Positions 7,052 to 15,442 of a stretch of 21,956 nt of DNA are shown in pieces (position 1 is the stretch's first letter; each line of letters opens with the position of its first letter). The position numbers and the translations under genes are program-made. Below the pieces are notes generated by a model. That model made no database searches, had not been told where the DNA came from, and worked only from the letters and a program-made list of their open reading frames with translations. Origin of the DNA: Chitinophagaceae bacterium (GTDB lineage Bacteria > Bacteroidota > Bacteroidia > Chitinophagales > Chitinophagaceae); contig JADJKL010000005.1 in the NCBI GenBank assembly GCA_016706055.1, positions 1-21,956 of the forward strand. The letters run 5' to 3'.

Positions 7052-10000
7052 ATGGAAGACGCTGTTGTGATAAAACCGTATTTGCGGTTAGCAGGATTAG
7101 AGCCTCTTATTGTACGTCCCGAAACCAACTTCATCAATGTTGGGGAGAGAACCAATGTTACCGGTTCCAAAATGTTTGCCCGACTTATCAGAGATAATAA
7201 ATATGAAGAAGCATTAAGTGTTGCCCGCCAGCAGGTGGAAAACGGCGCACAGGTGTTGGATGTAAATATGGATGATGCATTGTTGGAAGGAGTGTTAGCA
7301 ATGACGACATTTCTCAACCTAGTGCAAAGTGAACCAGACATTGCGAAGATTCCTATCATGATTGATAGCTCCAAGTTTGAGATCATTGAAGCTGGTTTAA
7401 AATGTGTACAGGGGAAATGTATTGTGAATTCTATCTCCATGAAAGAAGGAGAGGAAAAGTTTATTGAACAAGCAATCATTTGTCAGAGTTACGGAGCATC
7501 AGTAATTGTAATGGCTTTTGATGAAAAAGGGCAAGCTGATACAAAGGAAAGAAAAGTAGAGATTTGTCATAGGGCCTATAAAATATTGACCGAACAAGTT
7601 GGTTTCGATCCACAGGATATAATTTTCGATCCAAACATATTTGCCATTGCTACCGGCATGGAAGAACATAATAATTATGGTGTTGATTTTATAGAAGCAA
7701 CAAGAGAGATAAAGCAATTGATGCCATTAACTAAAATAAGTGGCGGTGTTAGTAACCTTTCATTTGCTTTTCGTGGAAATGATCATGTAAGAGAAGCTAT
7801 GAACAGTGTGTTCCTGTTCTATGCAATTAAAGCTGGTATGGATATGGGCATTGTAAATGCCGGACAGTTGGTTGTATATGATGAAATAGAACCGCAGTTA
7901 AAAGAATTATGCGAAGATGTAATCCTGAATCGCAATAATGATAATAATGAAGCAACGGAGAAGATGATTGCTTTTGCTGAAACGGTAAAGGCAAAAGGAA
8001 AGGTAATTGTGAAAGATGAATCATGGAGACAAACCAGTGTAGAAGAAAGATTAAAACATTCATTGGTTAATGGCATTACGGATTATATTGAAGCTGATAC
8101 AGAAGAAGCAAGATTGAAATATCCAAAACCATTGGAAGTGATTGAAGGTCCGTTGATGGATGGAATGAATGTGGTGGGAGATTTATTTGGTGCTGGAAAA
8201 ATGTTTTTACCGCAAGTAGTAAAGAGTGCAAGAGTGATGAAAAAATCTGTGGCGGTTCTTACACCTTTCATTGAACAGGAAAAAGAAGATCGGAAGCAGG
8301 CACATCTTGCTGCAGGCACAGAAAATATTGAAGCTGCTGGTGCACCAAAAGTTTTACTGGCAACAGTAAAAGGAGATGTGCATGATATTGGAAAAAATAT
8401 TGTTGGCGTTGTATTAGGATGTAACGGTTATGATATAATTGACTTGGGTGTAATGGTTCCAGCTGATAAAATTTTAGATACAGCTGACAAAGAGAATGTT
8501 GATATTATTGGTTTAAGTGGATTAATTACTCCTTCGCTTGATGAAATGGTGCATGTGGCTCATGAAATGAAACGCCGTAACATGAAGCAGCCATTATTAA
8601 TTGGTGGGGCCACTACATCGAGAATGCATACAGCTGTAAAGATTGCTCAGCAATATGATAATGGAGTAATGCATATTCTGGATGCCTCCAGAAGTGTGAC
8701 AGCGGTAAGCACTTTATTAGGAAAAGAAAAAGAGGCACTACTTAAAAAAACGGCTGATGAATACGAAGGTCTAAGGAAACAATTTGCCACAAAAGGTAAA
8801 AAGACACTGATTCCTTACAGCGAAGCAGTAATAACTAAAGAATATTTCGACTGGAAGAATTATAATCCAACCAAACCGGAAATTGACGGAGTGAAAGTGT
8901 TGAAGTCATTTGATCTAGCAGCTATTGCAAAATATATTGACTGGGGGCCATTCTTCATTGCATGGGAAATGCCTGGACATTTTCCGCAAGTATTAGATGA
9001 TAAAATTTTCGGAACAGAAGCAAAACGATTATTGAACGATGCACAGAAGTTAGTAGAAAAAATCATTGCAGAAAAATGGTTTACGGCTGATGGAGTAATT
9101 GGTTTCTGGCCAGCCACTAGTAATAATGCCGATACAATTACATTGACAACTGAAAAAGGAGAAATAAAACTGGAATCATTGCGGCAGCAATTGAAGAAAG
9201 CGGTAGGGCAACCTTCTTATTCACTGGCAGATTTTATAAAACCAGGCCCATCCCCACAAACAGACTGGATTGTTGGCGACCCTGCTAAAGCCCCTTCCCA
9301 AGAGGAAGGGGAAATAAAACCCGGATATCAAATGGCAGATCCAATAACATATCCTTTGCTTAAAAAATTTGCTGAAGCAAACAGAGCTAATTCGACTCCC
9401 GCAGAAGATGTTCTTTGGAATTTAGTAAAGACAAAACAGCTTGCTGGGCATAAATTCAGAAGACAACATATTATGGGCAACTATATTGCAGATTTGGTTT
9501 GTCTTAAAAAGAGATTGGTTGTAGAAATTGACGGCTTAATACATCAACTACCCGAAAACAAAGAATCAGATGAGATAAGAACAAAGTGGTTAAATGAACA
9601 AGGGTTTAAAGTTCTTAGAGTTACAAATGAACAAGTAATAAATGAAACTGAAAAAACTCTAGAACTAATTTCTTCAACTTTAAAAAATCAACCAGACCTG
9701 AAGGAAAACTTTGATCTAAGTTCCCCCAACGGGGGACAGGGGGCCGATTACATGGGTTCATTCGCAGTAACTATTCATGGCGCAAGAAAACACATTGACC
9801 AGTACGCTGCGGACAACGATGAGTACAATAAAATATTAGTACAAATACTAGCCGACCGTTTTGTAGAAGCTTTTGCAGAATGCTTACATGAAAAAGTAAG
9901 AAAGGAATATTGGGGTTACGAAAAAGATGAAACGCTTAGCAATGAAGAATTGATAAGAGAAGAATATAAAGGTATACGACCTGCACCAGGTTATCCGGCT

Positions 10001-10249
10001 TGCCCAGATCATACAGAGAAAATAAAACTCTTTGAATTACTCAACGTAACTGAAAATATCGGCATTGAATTAACCGAGAGCCTTGCCATGAATCCGCCTG
10101 CTTCTGTTTGCGGCTGGTATATTGCACATCCGCAAAGCCATTATTTTGGTTTAGGAAAAATAGATAGAGACCAGTTGGAAGATTATGCCAAACGAAAGGA
10201 AATGAGTTTGGATGAAATGGAGAGATGGTTGAGACCGGTGTTGGAATAA
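7052..10249 (+). CDS. metH: Methionine synthase, folate/cobalamin/activation subunit of split MetH, carrying an inserted DUF559 domain
   Basis: This subunit transfers methyl from methyltetrahydrofolate via cobalamin to homocysteine bound by the partner subunit. Residues about 10-300 are the pterin-binding domain (NFINVGERTNVTGSKMFARL near 26; later DSSKFEIIEAGLKC). Residues about 340-430 are the B12 cap. The B12 domain has the DxHxxG motif (D442-V-H444-D-I-G447), with His444 as lower cobalt ligand, and ends with GGATTSRMHTAVKI. The AdoMet-binding activation domain starts near 630 and has RPAPGYPACPDHTEK (from residue 976) and the C-terminal MSLDEMERWLRP. Between SLADFIKPG (about residue 731) and ADYMGSFAVT (898) lie about 165 residues not part of MetH, including a DUF559 nuclease domain. 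Without them the protein would be about 900 residues, the normal split-subunit size. The frame stays open throughout. Confidence 0.93.
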   Translation: MEDAVVIKPYLRLAGLEPLIVRPETNFINVGERTNVTGSKMFARLIRDNKYEEALSVARQQVENGAQVLDVNMDDALLEGVLAMTTFLNLVQSEPDIAKIPIMIDSSKFEIIEAGLKCVQGKCIVNSISMKEGEEKFIEQAIICQSYGASVIVMAFDEKGQADTKERKVEICHRAYKILTEQVGFDPQDIIFDPNIFAIATGMEEHNNYGVDFIEATREIKQLMPLTKISGGVSNLSFAFRGNDHVREAMNSVFLFYAIKAGMDMGIVNAGQLVVYDEIEPQLKELCEDVILNRNNDNNEATEKMIAFAETVKAKGKVIVKDESWRQTSVEERLKHSLVNGITDYIEADTEEARLKYPKPLEVIEGPLMDGMNVVGDLFGAGKMFLPQVVKSARVMKKSVAVLTPFIEQEKEDRKQAHLAAGTENIEAAGAPKVLLATVKGDVHDIGKNIVGVVLGCNGYDIIDLGVMVPADKILDTADKENVDIIGLSGLITPSLDEMVHVAHEMKRRNMKQPLLIGGATTSRMHTAVKIAQQYDNGVMHILDASRSVTAVSTLLGKEKEALLKKTADEYEGLRKQFATKGKKTLIPYSEAVITKEYFDWKNYNPTKPEIDGVKVLKSFDLAAIAKYIDWGPFFIAWEMPGHFPQVLDDKIFGTEAKRLLNDAQKLVEKIIAEKWFTADGVIGFWPATSNNADTITLTTEKGEIKLESLRQQLKKAVGQPSYSLADFIKPGPSPQTDWIVGDPAKAPSQEEGEIKPGYQMADPITYPLLKKFAEANRANSTPAEDVLWNLVKTKQLAGHKFRRQHIMGNYIADLVCLKKRLVVEIDGLIHQLPENKESDEIRTKWLNEQGFKVLRVTNEQVINETEKTLELISSTLKNQPDLKENFDLSSPNGGQGADYMGSFAVTIHGARKHIDQYAADNDEYNKILVQILADRFVEAFAECLHEKVRKEYWGYEKDETLSNEELIREEYKGIRPAPGYPACPDHTEKIKLFELLNVTENIGIELTESLAMNPPASVCGWYIAHPQSHYFGLGKIDRDQLEDYAKRKEMSLDEMERWLRPVLE
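9244..9742 (+). mobile_element. In-frame insertion with DUF559 (PD-(D/E)XK) nuclease domain inside MetH
   Basis: About 500 bases interrupt the MetH activation domain without breaking the frame. Residues about 768-880 of the fusion match DUF559: NSTPAEDVLWNLVK, GHKFRRQH, GNYIADLVCLKKRLVVEIDG, then QGFKVLRVTNEQV. Likely catalytic residues are present: E785, D814, E825 and D827, with H831 following. DUF559 proteins are small Vsr-like predicted endonucleases, normally free-standing at about 120 residues. Both borders carry GC-rich hairpins (9291-9311 and 9722-9736) translated as linkers (APSQEEGE and SSPNGGQG). An internal in-frame ATG at 9332, about 20 bases after a purine-rich stretch, could allow separate translation, but there is no separate stop. 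The left border is uncertain between about 9241 and 9290. Intein end motifs are absent. Mobility is inferred. Confidence 0.85.
9291..9311. repeat. Left-border palindrome of the DUF559 insertion
   Basis: CCCCTTCC (9291-9298), loop CAAGA, GGAAGGGG (9304-9311) form a perfect 8-bp stem. Such GC-rich hairpins stand out in this AT-rich gene. The style resembles dispersed C-run/G-run repeats I recall from Bacteroidetes genomes, which I cannot check here. Confidence 0.7.
9722..9743. repeat. Right-border palindrome of the DUF559 insertion
   Basis: TCCCCC (9722-9727), loop AAC, GGGGGA (9731-9736) form a perfect 6-bp stem, followed by CAGGGGG. MetH resumes at the next codon (ADYMG). It mirrors the left border in composition and position but not in exact sequence. 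Confidence 0.7.
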
Positions 10250-10301
10250 ATTTGCTTTCTCTTTTTTCATAATCGAATTATAATTTGCAACAACAAAATA
10301 A

Positions 10302-10541
10302 TTAAGTTTCTTTGATATTTGTTTTTGCTTGCTTAAGAACGGAGTCTTTTATGTACTCTTCGTAATTTTTATGAGCTATGGCAGGCAAAAACCTGCTTTC
10401 TCCTGTTTGTCGGTTTCTTATCAATAAAAATTCAATTGGCTTGCCACTTTGAATCCTATATACTCCAGTAAATTTTTCATTTTTTTTATTCCTTTTCGTC
10501 TTTAACAACTGTACGGCGGCGGCAGGGACAATTTTTATCAT
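10302..10541 (-). CDS. Small hypothetical protein, 79 residues, translationally coupled
   Basis: I do not recognise this basic protein. It begins MIKIVPAAAVQLLKTKRNKK and contains SGKPIEFLLIRNRQTGESRF and a C-terminal Lys-rich helix-like tail. Its ATG (10541-10539) overlaps the TGA (10540-10538) of the upstream YD-repeat gene as ATGA, a typical coupling arrangement. That overlap and intact length argue that it is real. No signal peptide or membrane segment is evident. It converges on metH with 52 bases between the two stop codons. Confidence 0.5.
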   Translation of the reverse strand: MIKIVPAAAVQLLKTKRNKKNEKFTGVYRIQSGKPIEFLLIRNRQTGESRFLPAIAHKNYEEYIKDSVLKQAKTNIKET

Positions 10542-12258
10542 ATAACCAATTTTATCTTAATTTTTCTAGTAATTATTCTTGTTGATAGTAACTTATATTT
10601 ATTGCCTAAAGAATAATCAAATAGAATATTCTCATGTCTATAATCCATAATTTTTAGATAAGCAAGTTTCTCTGAAGCTAGCACTGTTATAAGTGTTACA
10701 ATCGATTTCTTTAGGAAACTTAGATGAACTTTCAAATCCTTTTGAGTATGCTTTTCAGTATAATATATGATTTTTCGTTCTTTAATATAGCCTTCTCGAC
10801 TTCTAACTTCTATTTTCCTAATCCAATTTCCGAATGAATCATACTCATATTCAGAAGTGTCTTTTGATTTCCAATTTAGAGTACCATCCTCATTAAGCAT
10901 TGTGTAAAATGTGATTATATTATTTCCATTAGCATCATAAGAATAATCGATTATAGTTTTATTTCTTTGGTAATAATTTTTTTCTTTCTTAGTAAGAAAC
11001 CCATTATTATTGTATGTATACAACTCGTTACGTACTTGTATAGAGCTGGGGTTATCTATATGAAATATCTTTTCTTTTAAATTCCCTTTTTCATCGTATT
11101 TAAAAATTGTCGTATCCCCATCTCCACTATAAGAATGCAAATTTATTTCTTCAACTATCTTACCACTACTATCATATTTATAAAAGTGTTTAGAATCTTG
11201 TTCATCTTTATTGCCAACAATAAAAGATTCAATTATATTGCCATCTATATCATATTTGTTAATAGTGATTAAATCTTTTTTGTTAAGTTGAATTAGTTCT
11301 CCTTCCTCGTCGAAGAAAGAATTCAGATTTTCACTATGTTCTCCTTTCTCAAGTTTTCCAAATCTATAATCTCCTTTGTAAATAGACTCAATAGATAGTT
11401 TTACTTTTCCTTTAAAGCCACTTTGTTCCCAATCTGTTTTTCTTTTATTTTTGGATCCGAAATACGTAAAACTTCTTTCTGAAATAAAAAGTGGTTTCCC
11501 TTTTGTATAAACCGTTTTTTTATTCCAGTTATCCAAGCTGTCATATTCATATGAGTATGAATATTCGCTTAGCTGTACCCCTTTTTTATCATACACTTTT
11601 ATATCCGTGGGGTTATCTTTCATATCAAATCCAGAATATTTAATTACAATGTCTTTGTAATATTTTTTACTATAACCCGAAAACTCAAGTAACCGATTGA
11701 GTGAATCGTATTTACTGGCAATACTTTCAACAACCTTACCTCCTGAGTATTGTGTTTTCTTTCGAGAACAAAGCCATTGGGATTAAGCCTGTAAGCTACA
11801 GATGAGTTTAATTCACCATTTGGTTTAAACACATCAAATACTAAATTGGTTTTACTTCTTTCTTTAATTTTAGAAACACTACTAAGTGATAATTCCGGTT
11901 CTGAAAAATCACCTCTGTCCAAAACTAAGTATTTGTTTAACCCGACAATAACTCCTTCTTTATCATATTCTAGTATTGTGACATGGTCGTCGTCATCTGC
12001 ATCGCCAAATTTATCTTTTAATGACTTATACAAAATAGGATTTTGCCCAATATCATATCTTGATATTGACTTAGTAATCAACCCATCTTTTTCAATTTGT
12101 CCAAATTTTTCAGAAAAAGAATATGTGATTTCTAATATTGACTTGACCTTGCCATTAAGTCTCTCAGCCTGTAAAAACTTGTCGTGGGATTGAGCATCAG
12201 ATGAAAATGAACAGTTTAAGAAAAGAGTGCCTAAGAAGAAAAAAAGCTTGATTTTCAT
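10538..12258 (-). CDS. Secreted YD-repeat (RHS-like) protein, one frameshift
   Basis: Two open frames join across one indel near 11755 into a protein of about 573 residues. The N-terminus is a signal peptide (MKIKLFFFLGTLFLNCSFSS then DAQ). The body has repeated YD-type units: ISRYDIGQNP, ILEYDKEG, YEYDSLDNW, INKYDIDGN, YKYDSSGK, FKYDEKGN, YTYNNNGF, YSYDANGN and YEYDSFGNWIRK. The units occur roughly every 20-45 residues and make extended beta structure, as in RHS-related cell-surface proteins. It is far shorter than a true RHS toxin and has no core-associated RHS motif or toxin domain that I recognise. The last 75 or so residues after KERKIIYY lack the repeat and may come from another indel. 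A possible -7 element (TAACTTTG, 12391-12384) lies upstream without a clear -33. Function unknown. Confidence 0.7.
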
Positions 12259-12407
12259 ATCGAGATATAATATAGTAATTGAAAAATTTTACTAAAAACG
12301 ACATATGAACTTGATCAAATAAAGATAACTCAAACACTTTTCTTACATAATCGTATTTTTAAAGTAATATTTTAGTCTAGTTGCAAAGTTATTTGGTGTT
12401 GGAATAA

Positions 12408-12890
12408 TCACCTCGTCTTCACAACCGTCGTATCCGTCCAGCTATCATGCCAAGGTCTGCTACCAAATCCACTTAGCACTTCAAATGGAACCATACGGGA
12501 AAGACTGCGAAGTATAGCATCTTTAAATGTAAGTTCCGTCCCATCATTTCTTATTGCTCTTGTTCCCGTTAGTAGCTTGCCCAATGTGTAACCTTTAAAT
12601 GCTTTTTCACAAATGGTATAATAAACTACATAGTTAAAAATAAACACTACATAAGCCAACGTCCAAAACCGCCAACCTCTATCTCCATATGCTATTTCCA
12701 TCAGAAAATCTGGTGCAATTGCCAGTAGTAAATATCCAACAGCATAACCGATTGCATAATTTAAAGCAAATCGCATAAATAAATTATCAATCAGCCAATT
12801 TAAAAATCGCTGCCCTTGAGACGCTTCGGTGTATTGTACTTCAGTATCAAAAAGATTAACCTGTTCTTCTGCTAGTGTGTTTTCTTCCAT
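12408..12890 (-). CDS. RDD family integral membrane protein
   Basis: This 160-residue protein has the RDD layout. A soluble N-terminus ends in SQGQRFLNWLIDNLFMRF, where Arg and Asp are the defining residues of the first helix. A long hydrophobic region covers about 45-65, and a second segment about 75-105 (FWTLAYVVFIFNYVVYYTI). The conserved YTLGKLLTGTRAI and GTELTFKDAILRSLSRMVPF follow. The C-terminal GSRPWHDSWTDTTVV is also typical. RDD proteins are membrane proteins of mostly unknown role, some linked to ion transport. It lies 18 bases downstream of the HAD phosphatase gene on the same strand, so the two are probably co-transcribed. The frame is intact. Confidence 0.85.
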   Translation of the reverse strand: MEENTLAEEQVNLFDTEVQYTEASQGQRFLNWLIDNLFMRFALNYAIGYAVGYLLLAIAPDFLMEIAYGDRGWRFWTLAYVVFIFNYVVYYTICEKAFKGYTLGKLLTGTRAIRNDGTELTFKDAILRSLSRMVPFEVLSGFGSRPWHDSWTDTTVVKTR

Positions 12891-12908
12891 AGATAATTTA
12901 TTATTACA

Positions 12909-13517
12909 CTAATATATTCCAATTCTTTTAAGTTCCAAATCCAATCCCAAAGGTTCTTTAAAATAAATACTTTTTATTCCCAATGCTTCTGCCGCTTTTA
13001 CATTTCTTAAATTATCATCAATAAATAAAGTTTCTTCAGGGTTTACATTATATCTGTTTAATAATAACTTATAGAATTCCGGAAAAGGCTTCCGCATTTT
13101 TTCTTCGCCACTTACTACTAGTCCATCAAACCATTGCAAAAAATCAAAACGGTCTATTGCGATGGGAAAAGTCTCTGCACTCCAGTTGGTTAGCGCATAA
13201 AACTTCAGGTTCTTATTTTCTTTTAGTTGTTTGAAAATATCAACGGTGCCTTGAATTTGTTCCCCCAACATTTCCACCCATCGCCCATAAAAATCTTTGA
13301 TAGGGTTTTCCCATTCGGGAAATTCAATCAGTTTTTCTTCTGTTGCTTTGGCTATTGGATAACCTGCATCTTGGTTTTCGTTCCAGTCAGGTGTGCAAAC
13401 GTTTTGGAAGAAAAAAGTTCTTTGTTCCTGCGAATCAAAATAGTTTTCAGTAAAAACATAATCCGGATTCCAGTCTATCAGCACTCCGCCTAGATCAAAA
13501 ATTATCGTATTGATCAT
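12909..13517 (-). CDS. HAD-superfamily phosphatase (YihX-like)
   Basis: The protein has about 202 residues from the start at 13517. That start is chosen because MINTIIFDLGGVLIDWNP is the family's usual N-terminus and overlaps the SemiSWEET stop by one base; an in-frame ATG at 13562 lies inside that gene. HAD motifs in order are FDLGGV (the first Asp is the nucleophile), YALTNWS (motif II Thr), KMRKPFPEFY written here as MRKPFPEFY (motif III Lys) and LFIDDNLRNV (motif IV Asp pair). The alpha-helical cap between motifs I and II places it with class IA enzymes resembling YihX, which dephosphorylates sugar phosphates. The substrate here is not deducible. Neighbouring a predicted sugar transporter is suggestive only. 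Confidence 0.85.
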   Translation of the reverse strand: MINTIIFDLGGVLIDWNPDYVFTENYFDSQEQRTFFFQNVCTPDWNENQDAGYPIAKATEEKLIEFPEWENPIKDFYGRWVEMLGEQIQGTVDIFKQLKENKNLKFYALTNWSAETFPIAIDRFDFLQWFDGLVVSGEEKMRKPFPEFYKLLLNRYNVNPEETLFIDDNLRNVKAAEALGIKSIYFKEPLGLDLELKRIGIY

Positions 13518-13777
13518 TATACATTTTTGTATTTCATTTTTAAAGAAATCATTACTGAACACATGATAATCATAATGACATTGGTAACTATAATCACCAT
13601 ATCATCTCTGAATACTCCGTAAGCTATCCACATTACTTCATTGATAAATGCTATAATAAACATCATCAACGAAACATTTTTTGCAGATTTTTCTTTCCAG
13701 GTCTTTATTACTTGAGGTAAAAAAGTGAGTGCAGTAACTGCACAGGCAGAATAACCCAATATTTCTATTCCTGTCAT
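13517..13777 (-). CDS. SemiSWEET-type sugar transporter (PQ-loop, 86 residues)
   Basis: A small membrane protein with three predicted helices (about residues 5-24, 36-56 and 60-79), the size of bacterial SemiSWEETs, which dimerise to form a sugar uniporter. The PQ-loop signature is visible in ALTFLPQVIKTWKEKSAKNV, followed by SLMMFIIAFINEVMWIAYG. A charged tail (KMKYKNV) ends the protein. The start MTGIEILGYSACAVTALTF is the only suitable ATG. Its TAA overlaps the ATG of the HAD phosphatase gene (TAATG), implying coupled translation. It lies 25 bases after the LOG-family gene. The sugar specificity cannot be told from sequence. Confidence 0.85.
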   Translation of the reverse strand: MTGIEILGYSACAVTALTFLPQVIKTWKEKSAKNVSLMMFIIAFINEVMWIAYGVFRDDMVIIVTNVIMIIMCSVMISLKMKYKNV

Positions 13778-13802
13778 AGTTCAGAATTGAACTGCAATGA
13801 TA

Positions 13803-14549
13803 TTACCTTTTTTCAAACAACCACCAGGAACGTTTGCGGGGCTTTATTTTATAGTTTGCACCAATGTAGCCTCTTATATATTGCATCGCTTCGTCTATAT
13901 CATCTGTAATCAACATCAAATCCAGGTCTTCAGCAGAAATTGTTCCTTCTTTAGCCATCCATTTCATTTGTTGCACCAAAGGTTCAAAAAATTCTTTTCC
14001 ATATAAGACAACGGGGAATTGAGTGATGCTTTTTGTTTGTACCAATGTTAGTGTTTCAAATAATTCATCTAGTGTGCCAAAGCCACCAGGCATAATGACG
14101 AAGGCATACGAATATTTTACCAGCAATACTTTTCTAACAAAAAAATGTTCAAAGGTGATTGATTTTTGAACGTATGGGTTTTCATGTTGCTCAAATGGCA
14201 ACACAATGTTACAACCCACCGACATTCCATTATTTTCAAATGCGCCTCTGTTGGCTGCTTCCATTATTCCAGGTCCCCCCTCTCGTCATTGTAGTAAACC
14301 CTAATTCTGCAATGCGTTTACCAAACTCTCTTGCTTTAATATAGCATTGGTGATCTTCTTTAATCCTTGCAGATCCAAATACTGTGATACAAGGGCCAAC
14401 GAAGTGAAGATTTCTGAATCCTTTGATAAACTGCAGAAAACCCTCCAAGCAAAATGTAATTCATAACCTCTGCTTTTAGGACCTTCAAGATAAACTGGTT
14501 TTTCGCTGAAATAATTGGACCGTCTTTTGTTTTTGTTGATGCTTTCCAT
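13803..14549 (-). CDS. LOG family (TIGR00730) Rossmann-fold protein, frameshifted
   Basis: Joining three overlapping frames gives about 249 residues. The start MESINKNKRRSNYFSEKPVY is followed by a LEGPKSRGYELHFAWRV stretch and GPCITVFGSARIKEDH. Next come GFTTMTRGG, PGIMEAANRGAFENNG and GCNIVLPFEQHENPYV. The family nucleotide-binding motif MPGGFGTLDELFETLTLVQT is intact. Characterised members are cytokinin riboside 5'-monophosphate phosphoribohydrolases that release bases from nucleoside monophosphates; in Bacteroidetes the substrate is usually unknown. One-base changes lie near 14275 (in the G run of the MTRGG motif) and near 14440. I chose ATG 14549; an upstream ATG at 14579 would extend into the truncated xth region. 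It is probably the first gene of the minus-strand run through SemiSWEET, HAD and RDD, but its promoter region is missing. Confidence 0.85.
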
Positions 14550-14556
14550 AGTATGA

Positions 14557-15132
14557 TACAGCGGTGTTGCTGTATTCACAAAAATTAAACCCGATAATGT
14601 ACAATACGGTACAGGACATAAAGTAAGTGATGATGAAGGAAGAGTGATTCAATTGGATTTTAAAGATGTTAGATTAATAAATGCTTATTTCCCCTCAGGA
14701 ACAAGTGGCGATTTAAGACAAACATTTAAATACGAATGGCTTGATGAAATGAATAAGTATCTAAATAAGCTAAGAAAAAAAACACCGAAACTTATTTTGT
14801 GTGGCGATTATAATATTGCACATACTGAAATTGATATTCATGATCCGAAGGGAAATAAGAAATCTTCCGGATTTTTACCTGAAGAAAGAGAATGGATGAC
14901 AAAATTTATTGACAATGATTGGATAGATACTTTCCGTCATTTTCATCCGGAGCCGCACCGTTATAGCTGGTGGAGCCAACGGTTTCCAACTGTTAGACTA
15001 AATAATAAAGGATGGAGAATTGACTATATAAATGTTACAGAACCTTTGAAGAAAAACCTGAAAGATGCAGAAATTTATTCTGATGTAAAGCATAGCGATC
15101 ATTGTCCTGTATATCTTGATATTAAATTGTGA
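14557..15132 (+). pseudogene. xth: Exodeoxyribonuclease III, 5'-truncated
   Basis: The reading frame contains the C-terminal two thirds of an exonuclease III / AP endonuclease. It starts at YSGVAVFTKIKPDNVQYGTG (14557) and has INAYFPSGTSGDLRQTFKYE, CGDYNIAHTEIDIHDPKG, GFLPEEREWM, DTFRHFHPEPHRYSWW and GWRIDYINVTEPL. The catalytic SDHCPVYLDIKL follows. A stop (TGA, 14554-14556) lies directly before Tyr. About 65-70 N-terminal residues are missing, including the motifs that carry the metal-binding Asn and Glu, so the product as read cannot be active. The break falls 8 bases from the LOG gene start, leaving no intergenic region between two divergent genes. That suggests a deletion or misassembly joint. 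If the missing part were restored it would be an ordinary base-excision-repair enzyme. Confidence 0.88.
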
Positions 15133-15138
15133 GACGCA

Positions 15139-15442
15139 ATGATTATTTACAACGTAACAATAAAAACAGCTCATTCAATTACAGATGAATGGTTAAACTG
15201 GTTAAAAGAAGAGCATATTGCTGATGTAATTAATACCGGCTGCTTTACTCATGCAACCGTTCTTCGGCTGCTGGATATTGACGAAGAAGATGGAATTACT
15301 CATGCTGTGCAATACCATGCTCCTGATATAAAACTTACGAAGAATATTTGGAAAACATGCAGATACGATGCGAAAAAAAGGTATGGATAAATGGGGAGAT
15401 AAATTCATTCCATTTCGGTCAGTGATGGAAGTTGTGTATTGA
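15139..15442 (+). CDS. DUF4286 family protein, frameshifted
   Basis: The N-terminus MIIYNVTIKTAHSITDEWLN, then LKEEHIADVINTGCFTHATV and LRLLDIDEEDGITHAVQYHA, is characteristic of the DUF4286 family, small Bacteroidetes proteins of about 100 residues with an unknown role. The raw frame stops at 15390, but shifting near 15320 and 15375 recovers MDKWGDKFIPFRSVMEVVY with the stop at 15440-15442. This gives about 101 codons, the family length. It lies 6 bases after the xth stop on the same strand, so co-transcription with xth is likely. Confidence 0.85.

Noticed and set aside
9244..9742. Intein in MetH
   Set aside because: No Cys/Ser at the left border and no His-Asn plus Cys/Ser/Thr at the right border, and no Hint-domain blocks; the inserted domain is DUF559 only.
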